Under the pieces are notes generated by a model, which was not told the DNA's origin, searched no databases, and worked only from the letters and a program-made list of their open reading frames with translations. From Edolisoma coerulescens (lineage: Eukaryota; Chordata; Aves; Passeriformes; Campephagidae), in NCBI GenBank assembly GCA_013397115.1, contig VWZW01004026.1, positions 62,652 through 126,651 on the forward strand: a stretch of 64,000 nt of DNA, in the 5' to 3' direction. The position numbers were made by a program, and so were the translations under genes. Positions 11,030 through 22,442 of this stretch are shown here, piece by piece; within the stretch, counting starts at the first letter, position 1, and every line of letters begins with the position of its first letter.

Positions 11030-14000
11030 AAGTTGGCCTCTTTGATGGCTACAAGAATTTCCTGGTAGGAGAAGCACATAGGTTTACTATGTATCTCAAT
11101 TGGGCTACCCTTCCTGCTCTCAAAGGATTAATTGGAGCTCTCCTTCCACTTTGAGTGGTTAATAAAACATGTATCTGACAAGCAAATCAATTCACCTGAC
11201 CCCCCTGCCTAGGTAAAAGCTGTTAAGCACAAATTCTAGAAATTTGAGAAAACACAAAAAACAAGCAATCTCTCTGCCACTTCACTGTAAAATGAGATTC
11301 CTGAAATGTATGACAATTAGCTATAATGGATGTTCTGCCAAAGCCTAATACAGAGCTGTGGGTTTTTTTCCCTGATGATGTTTAACTGCAGCTAAATATG
11401 CCAAGCTGACATTTGCCTGCAATTACCATGGAGCCATATTGAGATCTTCACTCTCTGAAGAGATTTTGAATGACTACAGCATCTTCGAGAATAACATCTT
11501 GTTTTCATTAATCTTTGTAGTGACTTTTGCTGCTGGCAAACCATGACTTAAACACAGCTTCTGTCTCGCTTTGGGAGTTTGCATAACTTTTTCTGTTAAA
11601 TAAATATTTAAAAAATATTTATATATATACATATATATAAAGAAACTCCTGAATGGAATTTCAAACATGAAGCATTAGTAAATAATAAGATGATCTAAGG
11701 TCCTCACAGAGTAGGCCCTTCAAAGTTTTTATTCTATGTCCTTTATTGCAGTGTGGCCTAACAAACTGTGTGGGTATCTAAATATTAGGTAATATAAACC
11801 ACCTGAAAACTCTAAGTCTGTGCATATTTTGACTATAAATGAACTCAAGACTGATGTCATACTCTCAAGTTATGAGAATGATGTGGAGAGAAAGGTACAC
11901 AGAAATTTTCTGTTTTCTCTTCTGCCCAGGCATGCTCAGTATTTTGAAATATGGAAATTACTTTCTAATTTACTGAAAAATAAAACTATTTCTCTGACAA
12001 AACTTGTTGTTCAGCCCTTGTAATGTCTGCCAATAGGTGTTCAGTCTGAAAGCACAGTTAGTAATATTAGTGGAATATCACTGAGGAAACCATTAGCACT
12101 GGATTTATATTAAAATAAAAAATAATAGAAAAAAACCAAGAAAATTTTGGACTTTCCTAACAGATGATTACCCATAATGCTTGCCCATTACTTCACAATT
12201 GCCTTTGAAGGGTGAAATAGAGGACAGCTCTTTCTAACCAAGAATATTAATCAGAAATCTAGCAAGCCTCCTAAAAAACAGCAGACAAAGGCATGATCTA
12301 GGTAATGGGCAGGTACACACTTGAGTAGGCAGGAGATTAGACTTTTAGAAAGGAAGGAACACAGTGTATATGTAGTTATATCATGTGTGCTATATATTGC
12401 AGGAACAATTTTAGGAAGGATACATCTATTCAGCAGTCATATTTGCTGATTTGGGGATTCTAATTACTTCCTTCCCCTTGTCCTGATTCATTAAAATAAT
12501 CAAAAAAGGCTGGTTTGTTGACTTAAGAGAAAACTCCGGCTTGGTAGAAGCAACCTGGTATGTGATAGAATTTGCTGGTTTACACACTACAGATTATGCA
12601 TGATTTGTATTTCTCATTTTACTAGTTGTAGAAAAATGCTCTACCTTGCTCCAAGAAGTTGTAGATAATATGTTAAAGATGGTGAACTGCTAAGGTAGTG
12701 ATATAGAAGCTGTAGAAGTAACAGAGAGACAATCCTCATTTCTGAGCAGCAGTCTCAACACAGCCATCACACACTGAGACACTGACTTTTTTACTAAGAA
12801 GTTGTGACAAAACACCACTATGGCCAGATCCTTGAAGTGGAACTGTCTGCAACTCTTCCTTAAAGTGATATTACCAAAAATCACTAATGGCTTTCCAATT
12901 ACTAAAACAAAATCTTAATCTCAGCACAAGGAACAAAGAAACTTTTGAAATAGAGAGGAGTCAGATTTGCTGGCTAAGACAATAAAAGGTCTGACCAAAA
13001 AAAGAAAACAACTGAAAACCACAACCCATAGTTCTTCCACTGTTTTAGGATGACTTCCCAATTACTTTCTTTTTCTAATTCTGTGCCATGCAGTTGGTTA
13101 TGTTATTATACTGTCTTATCATATCTTCACTGTCTTAGGGGTACTTTACATCTCTCTTTGTCCATAAGATCCCTCTCCTGCAATCCAGAGGTTTTCCTGC
13201 AGCTGGTCATTCTCAGTGGCTTCCAGGGACAGCTCCATCTTTGATTCCTTTAGTTATGCAGTTTTCGTTGCCCTAGAGCAAAACAGTGAGCAGACGGCCC
13301 CCCTCACTGATGACGAGCACCTTTTAAAACAAAATATACAGTAAACTGTAATCCAGCCTATCATGGATATTATGTCTGTCAGAGAAGTTTTCATGGAGTT
13401 TGTTATTTTATCTTGAATCTTGAGTCAGCCACCAATAGCAGCACCAAGCTTCTTATAAGTGGGTTTGGATGCAGGTGCACAGAAAAACTGCTGGAGTTGC
13501 ACATGACCTGGAACAGATGTATCACATTGAGCAACGCAAATTTAGGGTATGTAGAGCATATTTGTTAAGTATTCATTCTGAAAATATTAGATTTTTTCAT
13601 TTTTATTCAACTAACAGAAAAATGCATTTTGTGATCTAGTCATCCTGTGTTTTGGCTGAGGTTGGCTCTTTTGGAAAAGATGTTGTATGACCTTATATTC
13701 TACTGAAATGTGTTTGAGATGTTGAGGCTTCTGGCACTACATAAGAGGATCAGGAAACATTGGTGTGTGAAGAGTTGAAGTATGAGAACAGAAGAAAGGA
13801 CGTATTGAAAGGCAAAGTGAGCTGTCTAGAGTGGCACATGAGATGGGAGACAAGCCAATAGGTAGAATAAGAATCAATATTTTATGTTATATACAATTGT
13901 TCCAGGAGAAAAAGTCCACCTGGGTTTTATCAGAAGCCTGGCTATTTCAGACATAAGCACGTTGTTTTTATTACTTTAATCCCAAAGAAACATGAAATTT

Positions 14001-15834
14001 GAAAAAGTCCAGTATTGATACAGTTTATCATTTTAGAGGAATACCTTTGCTGGTGAAATCATCCACATGGTCATGCTATATAACTTCAATGGCCAAATGG
14101 GTGGGAATCTTGTAGATACACCCCACTGGTAGAGCTAGCTAAAGACCTTTGTATTAGTTTACCTGATGAATATGTTGGATAATGGCTCTAGGGACAAAAA
14201 CTGTCTAGATATTATTGTCAGTCATAATGGGCTCTAGAACACTGTGTGCAGTCTGCAGAAAGAGATATAATTGAAGTTGAGGAATACAGAAAAAAAGTCA
14301 TCTTGTTTATGTGCTTTCATGGCAAGGGAAATAGAGTTGAGGTTTATGTGGTGTGGGGTTCTGTTTGTTTGCCTGTTTTCAAAACAGAGATAGTTCAGTG
14401 GGCCTGACCCGAAGCCTTTCAGAAGCATAGACAGAATTAAATTTCTTTTTGTCCTAAAAACGAGGGCTGGTTCTTAGCTGTGACAGAAAAGACAGTGAGA
14501 AAGGTAGGGAAAACAGACAGAACTAAGATCAAAATCTATTGGGAGGATCCTGCAGAGCAGGCTTTCTCTCTTGATTGTACAGAGAAAGGATAGGTTTCTG
14601 CCTTACATTTCCCTGCCCTTCCTTACCCACACTGTGTGAGGGCAGCAGCGGGAATCTATTTTTATTTTCTTTTTTTTGTGTGTTCCAACACCATGATATC
14701 GACAAAGCAGAAAGAGAAATAGTAATTCTCCTAGCAACTGCTGTATTTAAAGCTAATCTTTAAGCAACTTTAATCTGAATGAAGAACAGTGGAAGGCTTA
14801 AAGTGATGGTGTGCCATAAACATAGTATGTTTTATGTGTTATATATATACAAAGATGTATACATATGCTGATTCTGAACTCTGCCTCCCCCGCAGTTTTT
14901 TTAAGTTTTAATTTAGTGTGTGACACAATGTTGTGATAACTTCTTTCTCTATATAGACTGAGAGGTACATACCAGCTGACAAAGCAGCAGGTTCCTGACC
15001 CACGATCAGAGTTGGCCTTCCTCAATTTATACAACTAATTCTCCATTCCCTCTTTGCTCTAAAGAGAACACTGAATACAAAAAGAGGACTTTGGCATATG
15101 TGTTAGGCACAGGTTTCATTATAATATTCCAAATGGGGAGTGGGACAGAATGTGGGAGGCCCTGGGCTCACTCTCTGCTCTGTCCTCCCTACTGACCTGT
15201 AGGGTTTGCATTTACTCTTAGGGTACTTTTACTTAGGGTACACAATGGGGAAGGTACATCACTAGGTAATGTTGTTCTACATGTATTATAAAAGGTATTT
15301 GGATACCCCACCAATTAAAAAACCCCTCACATATCAATGTGCAGCTTTACAATTCAAATACCTCCTCAGTCTTTCAAATTAAAATACAGAACGAATAAAA
15401 TAAAGCAATTAAAGATAATTTATTACCTGAATTTCTTTTCAACACGGGCAAATACAACATGATCTCAGATACTGGAAAACTTACACTGTTTGAGCTCTCT
15501 TTAGTCCACTGATTCAGGACATAAAGACTGCATAACTGAAAAGAATTTTTTTAAATTTTTTGAGTGTGCGATGTGTTTCATTGTATTCAGTGTATTGGGA
15601 GTCCTGGAATGTGATGGGAATGCATTCAAAAATCCACTATTAATTAAAATCATAAAAATGGGAAAATTTCACACTTTTCAAATAAACTGCAGTTACAAAT
15701 AAACATAACTACACTACCTTTTTAGGTGCTATTTTATGGAACCTGCTGTATTTCCTTGTATGGGATAACTTTTTGATCAGAGAACAAGCATGGTGGGTTG
15801 TTGATAAAATCTTTGTTGAAGGATGAGTGCAGTT

Positions 15835-15970
15835 CTGGAGCCTCAGCGGGGAAGAAGTGTAGGTCTCAGGCCATCCGGGGCTGCTGGCTCCCCAGCTGGC
15901 AATCTCAGCAGGGACACCAAGTACAGAATCAACCTCTCACCCCTAGAGGTCTCCCCAGGTCAGAATTAAG
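15835..15970. other. Short GC-rich patch, unidentified
   Basis: About 135 bp with higher GC than the flanks. The plus-strand frame 15798-16109 passes through it but runs out into AT-rich non-coding composition. No domain, splice pair or repeat family is recognised. Confidence 0.25.
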
Positions 15971-17819
15971 AAACGATGGCAGAATAATGTATGAAAGTTT
16001 ATATCTGATGTTAACCATTTCTAAGTGTTTTACAGGCAAATGTATCATTAGACACTTTCAGATATTTGATGTAAACAAACTTTTTCTAAAGATACTAGCT
16101 AAAGCTTAATTATGTGGTTTTTATGACTGTGAGTGTCATCTGTGGTAACAGTTTTTCAGAAACTGTTACATTTTAAACTTCTTGGGATCCTTACTTTTCC
16201 GTGGGAACATAATTAGTTGTTCTTTATCTGTTGAGGTTTTGTTTTCAGTGAATCATTAGGATCACTCATTTCAAGTCTAAATGTGAATGAAGCATGTTTC
16301 AACTTCCTTTCCTTTCAAAGAAACACATAGCCTGATAGCTCATTAAAATTAAACAAAAATGCCACTGAGACCCTTAAAATTCATATTTTATTCCTTTTCA
16401 GTGTGTGTGAAGAATGTTAAGTATCTACATTGGAACAGAAATCAAATGAGGAGAAAAATTTTTAATTCTAGAAAGGGCTCAGTTGTTGTCATCAATGTGG
16501 GAACGTGAAGATAATAGAAAACCTGTCCCCATTTCAAAACAGTAGGAGAGACACAATTTATATTTGTTACTAGAAAGATCAATTTTTTGGCAGTACATTG
16601 CAGAAGAATAAAGTATAAAAATTGTGCTATCATGTTAAAAACAAAACAATAATACTGATTTCTGCTTACTTTTCCTTGTCTAATTAAATCCAAACCCACA
16701 GCTTTCAGAAACCTATCTGTTAAGTCTATAGTCAAATTTGAAATTTTTCTTTCATGTTCTGCATGGTTATCCAGTTGCAACAGGGTTAAATATATGGTTT
16801 TGCTCAATTAGGTGAGACCCCTCATCTAGCTAATTTATTTGATTGAATTTTATTTGTGTGTAGTATTAATGGTCACAGTTGTAGACGTAGGAAAAGACCC
16901 ATACCTCCAATTTCTCAAGGTTTGAAAAACAATGGGAGACGAGGGACTCCCAGTGTTTGTGAACCTTGGTATTTTAGCCCTACTTTCTAATCAATAGCTT
17001 AATAGCAACTACTGCAGCCTTGAGATCCCAAAGTGAGAGTTGGCATTTAACTAATCTGATCAGTTGAGAACATTTATATCCGTGGAGTCAGAGCTATTAC
17101 ACTTACTGAAAAACAGAATATAGAGTTGGAGCAAGGGACACATCCATCATCAAGACCTCTGTCTGAAGTAGGGCTTTGGATCTCACAAATGCATTATTGC
17201 TTTGTGTGGTAAACTTTATTGCTAAATAAAGACGAGTTTATTGTATCATGGATTTTACTTACCAAGTGCTTCTTTGTAAGGTAAAGGAAATATATATGTG
17301 GAGGGAGAGAGCCTTTTACTTAATTTCAGAATTTTCCTGACAAAGAAGAAAGTGCATCATTACTGTTGTCTGAAACAACTGGGGTTTAGGGGCTCATAGG
17401 TAAAGTGTTACTTCCCACGTCTGAAGTAGTTTTCACTGATTAATTTTGATTTTATGCAGTGTGAAGAAAAAGGTTATCTTTTGTTTTATTTCACTCAGCT
17501 CCCTTTCGTCTCAGGGTGGAGGGGGGTCAGACAGATAGGGAAAAGAAGTAAACCACTTGTGGTTTAGCCAGTCTTCCTTCCCAATGACCTGAAGAGTTCA
17601 GAGGAAAACTACAAAACTTCATTTCATAGTACATAAAATGAAGGCACAAATCTTTTGGATTTTTTATCTGGCTCTAGAAAGAGCAATTTAAGGAACTCAG
17701 CATTAGTCGTCTGTTAATATTGGACTGAAACAAACTCTTGTATATTCTACAGTACACCTTTCTAAGTATCGCTTTTTGGGGAGGGAGGGACACACAACTT
17801 TATCTAGGCCATCTGTGTG

Positions 17820-17820
17820 N
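17820..17820. other. Single unresolved base (N)
   Basis: One ambiguous base lies in otherwise continuous sequence, an assembly or consensus ambiguity. Confidence 0.95.
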
Positions 17821-20099
17821 CTGTTTGGAGTTTTGTGGGTATTTTTAAGTTAGTCACAAAGAAATCCTGGCAGGCATCAGGTTGTCTCGCCTATCATTAA
17901 TCCAACTGTATTAATTCTTCATTTTTGTGTTCCTCACTCTATAATTTACCATGCTAAAGATGTAAAATTATTTTAGAACCTTATTATCTAGACATCACTG
18001 TGAGGCTGTTCTATACCTCCCTCTTTCAGCTAAATTCATGGGGTAAAGCATTAACAAAAAAAATAGAGTATGAGCACTAAAACATGCAAGTAATTTTTCA
18101 GCCAAATTATATTTGTTGTGCAGATATACATTAGACGTGCCCACTTATGAAATAATCTAGTTTACTTAGCTGAAACAGGCTTTATTTCTGAGCAAGGAGT
18201 GCTAACACTCTTTTAAGCTACACCTAAGAAAGAGAAAGGATTCAAGTTTTAAATGAGTTACTAATGTGTAGAACAACAAAAAGTCCTTCTGACAACTTCT
18301 CAAAACTTTGTCTTTACTCACGTGTTTTTCAGTCCAGTTGCTGTTAACATTTTTCTTTGCACAAAATAAATATGTGTAAAGATTCATAGACACGGATTCT
18401 TCTAATTCAAAATCAAACAGCATTTTACATGCTGGCATTGTATTTTGTTGCTCTGAGGCAATAATTACACCCCTGTTCCTTGCAGCTTAGGAAAATATTA
18501 TAATCTAAGAATTAACAGACTACATGTTGATTATAATTTCCTGGTTAGTAATGCCCACGCTGGTAAGAAGAATGCAAATATAATAAAATTCTCCTTCTCC
18601 AGTTGCAGCATACCAATTGGAGGTCTAATTTTCCAATTCTCAGTGATAGATTTAGACTGCTTTTTCCTTTTGCATCCTGCTGAGAACAGGACATGGTCTT
18701 TTTCTCATTTATAAGCTTTCTTATTCAATGCTAATTTATTTTCAGGACTTTAGGTCAATATTCTTTACTTGTGGTCCACAATGTTGAAGGAGTCAACAGA
18801 TAGCATCAAATGAGGAAACACACAAATTTAGTCAGTTCTAAGAGGCAGGAAATGTTTTGATTGCCAGCAGCAAAGCCTTATCTTTCACCAGCTATTCTCC
18901 TTCAGCATTTTATGTCAGTGAGAGCATATGTGCAAGTCTTAAATAATCTTCTTCCCTGATCTCTCCAACATTTTTTGCATCATATGAATGACCCTGTCTT
19001 CTTCTTTTAACATGTCCTGGAGGATTTACCAGAAAATATCATGTCCTAGGTAGTTTTGCCGACATTGCTCTATTTGCCGCTGCTTTCTGGGAATATATGT
19101 CATCCAGATGGTTTAACAGGGATTTACAAAAGGTTTTTTGATGTTACTGTGTTTGTCTAAAGTATATTTTTTCTGAATAAGAAGACTTTGTATTCATCTT
19201 GCTAGCATAGTCATTGAAAATGAATAAACAAAAATTCATTTTTCTATGTAAAGATAGTTACTGAATGTTTCTTCAACACATTCTTGTTCATGGGCCTTTT
19301 AACCCAACAGAATACTTCCTCATTTTCTTGATCATGTGAGGTGCTGTTTTGTGAGTTTCTTTTTTTATGTTCATATTATAATTAAATTGGGGTTTTTTCT
19401 TTTTCTTTTTTAATTTTGTCATATAAAGGTCATTTGATTCATTTAAGGAAACTTCAATGCCTCTGTTAGATGTCAGGAACTCATTTTGATTAATTGATTA
19501 CTCCAAATGGTTAATTTTTCATTTGAAACAGTCGATGTTATTTGTTAGCCTTTGATCATTAGATGATCTCACAACCCCAAACCAAATTTATCCCATGAGT
19601 TCTGGTATGTGTTAAGACCCATGCAGAGTTCAGAGGCATGATTTATCTTTTCTACAGCAATTATTCAAAAATGCTGCAACCTGTTAACTTTTTCTCCACA
19701 GTCCCAAGACATGTATTGATTCTTCATGTGTGACTGTATGAATTGTGAGTCTGATGCTTGAAAAATTTCTGTTACTTCCTGCTGCTATATCTACTGGAAC
19801 CATGTTTAATGGAAATGATATTAACAACTAAATAACAGAATTTGTTAGAGAAGAAGTGTGCTAAAATCAACCAAAAAGAACATTTTTTAAAGTACAAGCC
19901 ACTTCTAGATTTAAGCTTGGAATCTGTTTGCCAGTCATTGAAGGGCTGACCTCTCTGTGAAGGGCACCATTATAGATTTCCTACTGCTGGTGCTGAAGCC
20001 TGGCACTTGCCTAACATGAAACTGTTTCTTTAAGCTGATATAAAATACACCTGGAACATCATTCATTGCTTTGGAGTCTTTGCACACCTGTGTGAGGTG

Positions 20100-20677
20100 A
20101 AAAGCAGAAAGAGGGTAGAGGGGCCCGAGAATGCTGGCTGATTTTCAAGGATCACCTCCTCCAAGCTCAGCAGCAAGGCACCCCAACAAGGAAGTAATTG
20201 GGCAAAAATGCCAGGAGGCCTCCAAGAATGGACAAGAAGCTGCTGAGACAACTCAGAGCAAAAAAGTTTTCAGAAGGTGGAAATGAGGACAGGTGCCCTG
20301 GGAGGAGTACACAGAAAGTATATGGGCAAGCTAGGGGCAAGGTTAGGGAAGTCAAGGCCCTGTTAGAACTGAACCTTGCCAGGGATATTAAGGATAACAA
20401 GAAGGATTTCTATAGAAATGTTGAAAGCAAAACAAAGAAAAGGGATAATGTGGGCCCTCTCCAGAAGGAAATAGTCCTGGCTACCCTGGACAAAAGAGAA
20501 GGCTGAGGTTCTGAATGATTTCTATGCCTCAATCTTGACAGGCCTAAGAGGTAGGCCAATGAAAACCTCACGAAATTCAAAAAACCAAAGTGCAGGGTCC
20601 TGCACCTGGGTCATGGAAATCCCAGACACACCCACAGGCTGGGCAGAGAAGTGATTGAGAGCAGCCCTGCAGAGAAA
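20100..20677 (+). mobile_element. CR1 LINE, 5' part of a nested copy (ORF2 relic)
   Basis: The plus strand encodes the ORF2 linker region of a CR1 non-LTR retrotransposon. Residues matching 'CWLIFKDHLLQAQQQ' are encoded at about 20132-20176, then an in-frame TAA at 20195. A stretch from 20198 then contains 'ELNLARDIKDNKKDFYR' and 'NVGPLQKE', all hallmarks of avian CR1 ORF2 just before the reverse-transcriptase domain. After 'VLNDFYASILTG' (to about 20545) the sequence jumps to 'KCRVLHLGHGNPRHTHRLG'-type residues (about 20580-20640). Most of the reverse-transcriptase core has therefore been deleted. It continues at 21202 after an LTR insertion. It is a dead copy with stops and frameshifts. The left boundary is approximate. 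Confidence 0.85.
20672..20677. repeat. 6-bp target-site duplication of the nested LTR (left copy)
   Basis: GAGAAA abuts the LTR start at 20678 and is repeated exactly at 21202-21207. Removing the LTR plus one copy restores an uninterrupted CR1 reading (the ...SSPAEKDLGL... segment), which proves these are insertion-site bases. Confidence 0.9.
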
Positions 20678-21201
20678 TGTTGTGGTGAAGGTCAAAGGGC
20701 CAGAGAGCCCTGGTACAGGAGAAACCACTTGCTTGCATTGGTGGGTTACCTCCGAGATGTAAAATAACTCCCCAACTCAGCTACAAGTGAAAACCTCCCC
20801 CACCTTGGCAGTGTGGCCTGGTCCCTCACGCCGCCCCTTCCTTCTCCTCATTGGTGGTTGTTGTATCCCCCCGCCTCCTCTCTGCCCCTGTGCCCTCAGA
20901 TAATTGGCTCTGTATCCCTATATGTCTGCACACGAGGACACTTGACCTCTTCTCATTCCTGGACCCCTTCAAGTGGGACAATAAACCCTATTTGGAATTC
21001 TACACAAGGAGGCCCTCTGACTCTGTCTCTGGTAACACAAGAGCCATCCAGCTCAGTGTGAGTGCGTGCTGTCATGCCTCCATCAGCACGGGTGAGATCG
21101 CGTGCTTGCGAGCGTCTCTGTGGCATCAGCCGGGAGACTCCTTTGAGGGATGCTTATCGGGAAAGACGCTGCACCCTTTCCACCAACCCCACCCAGCGTC
21201 A
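20678..21201 (+). mobile_element. Solo ERV LTR inserted in the CR1 LINE
   Basis: The element starts TGTTGTGGTG and ends CCAGCGTCA (TG...CA), is 524 bp long, and is bounded by a perfect GAGAAA duplication. It has a TATA-like patch (TATCCCTATATG, about 20913-20924) and an AATAAA signal at 20980-20985, giving U3 of about 270 bp, a short R and a U5 of about 200 bp in the plus direction. A 6-bp duplication is typical of alpha/betaretrovirus-like (class II) integration. No gag-pol-env lies beside it, so it is a recombined solo LTR. It shares its termini and the layout around TATA and AATAAA with the LTR at 39709-40279 and belongs to a related family. It must be younger than the CR1 it interrupts. 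Confidence 0.88.
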
Positions 21202-21207
21202 GAGAAA
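21202..21207. repeat. 6-bp target-site duplication of the nested LTR (right copy)
   Basis: GAGAAA is identical to 20672-20677, immediately after the LTR's terminal CA. Confidence 0.9.
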
Positions 21208-21885
21208 GACTTGGGGTTGATGGTTGATGAAAAACTCACCATGAGCCAGCAGCATGTGCTCACAACCCAGAAAGCCAACGGATTCCTGGGCCGCACCCAA
21301 AGCAGCATGGGCAGCAGGCTGAAGGAGGAGATTCTCCCCCTCTACTCTGCTCTTGTGAGACCCTACATAGAGTACTGGGTACACTTTTGGCGTCTCCAAT
21401 GTAAGAAGGACATGGAACTGTTGGAGCTAGTCCAGAGGAGGGCCATGAAATTGACAAGAACCCTGGAGCACTTTCCATTTGAAGACAGGCTGAGAAAGTT
21501 GGGGATGTTCAGCCTGGAGAAGAGAAGGTTGCATGGAGACCTCATAGAAACCTTCCGCTTTGTGAAGTGGGCCTACAGGGAAGCCAGAGAGGGACACTTC
21601 ATCAGGAACTGCAGTGACAGAATAAGGAGCAAAAGGGTACAAATTGAAAGAGGGGAAATGTAGGTTAGCTATATGGAAGAAATTCTTTACTCTGAGAGTG
21701 GTGGGACACAGGAACAGCTTGCCCAGGGAGGTTGTGGATGCCTCAAACCCAAGAGTGTTCAAAGCCAATTTAGATGAGGGCTTGAGTGGCCTGGTCTAGT
21801 GGGAGGTGGCCCTATCAGTAGCAGTGGGGGTTCGAACTAGATGATCATTATGGTCCATTGCAACCCTATGTGTTCTGTGACTCCA
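21202..21885 (+). mobile_element. CR1 LINE, 3' part of the nested copy
   Basis: From 21202 the CR1 ORF2 carboxy-terminal region resumes. Encoded hallmarks are 'KDLGLMVDEKLTMSQQ', 'KANGFLG', 'ILPLYSALVRPYIEY', 'LLELVQRRAMK' and 'FSLEKRRLHGDLIE', followed (with breaks after the stop near 21663) by an 'SLPREVVD'-like stretch at 21712-21740. The 3' untranslated end 'gaactagatgatcatta...' (about 21835-21885) is the known CR1 terminus with a degenerate ATTCTRTGA-type tail. An ATG at 21220 opens 147 codons, but there is no upstream domain to make a working protein. Confidence 0.9.
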
Positions 21886-21889
21886 AATA

Positions 21890-22110
21890 CTAAAGACTGT
21901 AACAGAGCGGTGGAATTAAATGAGGAAGGAAGAAAAGAGGAATTGGCCCCAGCTCTGTGACAGCACTCAGGACAAGGAGGGAACACAGGGTCCGTGCCTG
22001 TGTCCTTGTAGCTTCTGCGGGGACACTCATGCGCTGCGGGACTGCAGCAGGTGTTTGTGCTGGTATTTGGGGCATGGGGTCTGCAGCTCCCTGCCCTGCT
22101 AGGTGGCTTC
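21890..22110. other. GC-enriched flank after the CR1 3' end, unidentified
   Basis: About 200 bp following the LINE terminus are richer in GC than the surrounding DNA, and frames are open on both strands (for example 22280-21837 minus). I recognise no family. It could be the LINE's old target region or a third, unrecognised repeat in the same cluster. Confidence 0.3.
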
Positions 22111-22409
22111 ATCCTGTGTGCCATGACAAACAATGTACCCACACCTAACAGAGTTTTTGAGAATGCGTATGATTTTTTTTCCTCAGGAAAGGGATAGTAA
22201 AAGCATGAAATTGGGTATTCAAAGTCTTTTTCTAAATATTTAAAAAGTTTCAATGAAAAGAAATTAATAAACAGCAACAAAAAATAATGTAATTAGGGGA
22301 AATTTTGTGATGCTGCTTTTCTATGGTGGGGTAAAGAGCACTGTCAATTACTTGAAAATATGAAAATATGTATGTGTTTTGAAATACCTAGAAGAGAGGT
22401 CATAACAAT

Positions 22410-22442
22410 AACTATACCGGAACTATACCTGAACTATGCCAG
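22410..22442. repeat. Three tandem 11-bp units
   Basis: AACTATACCGG, AACTATACCTG and AACTATGCCAG follow one another without spacing and share AACTAT-CC at the core. It is a tiny minisatellite, probably a local slippage product. Confidence 0.8.

Larger units (their letters stand above)
7771..20099. other. Long non-coding, repeat-poor unique region
   Basis: No gene, LTR or LINE is recognisable over about 12 kb. Small features are a 24-bp near-palindrome at 8913-8936, an AT/TA microsatellite at 9043-9056, a 14-T run at 11016-11029, an AT-rich palindromic patch at about 11600-11640, a GC-rich patch at 15835-15970, and one unresolved base at 17820. Low repeat density over such a distance is normal for bird chromosomes outside transposon clusters. 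Confidence 0.6.

Noticed and set aside
16442..16807. 121-codon minus-strand frame
   Set aside because: F, L, Y and I rich chance composition, with no domain or gene signals.
21837..22280. 147-codon minus-strand frame
   Set aside because: It overlaps the CR1 3' end and a GC-rich flank. No domain is present and the composition is typical of chance.
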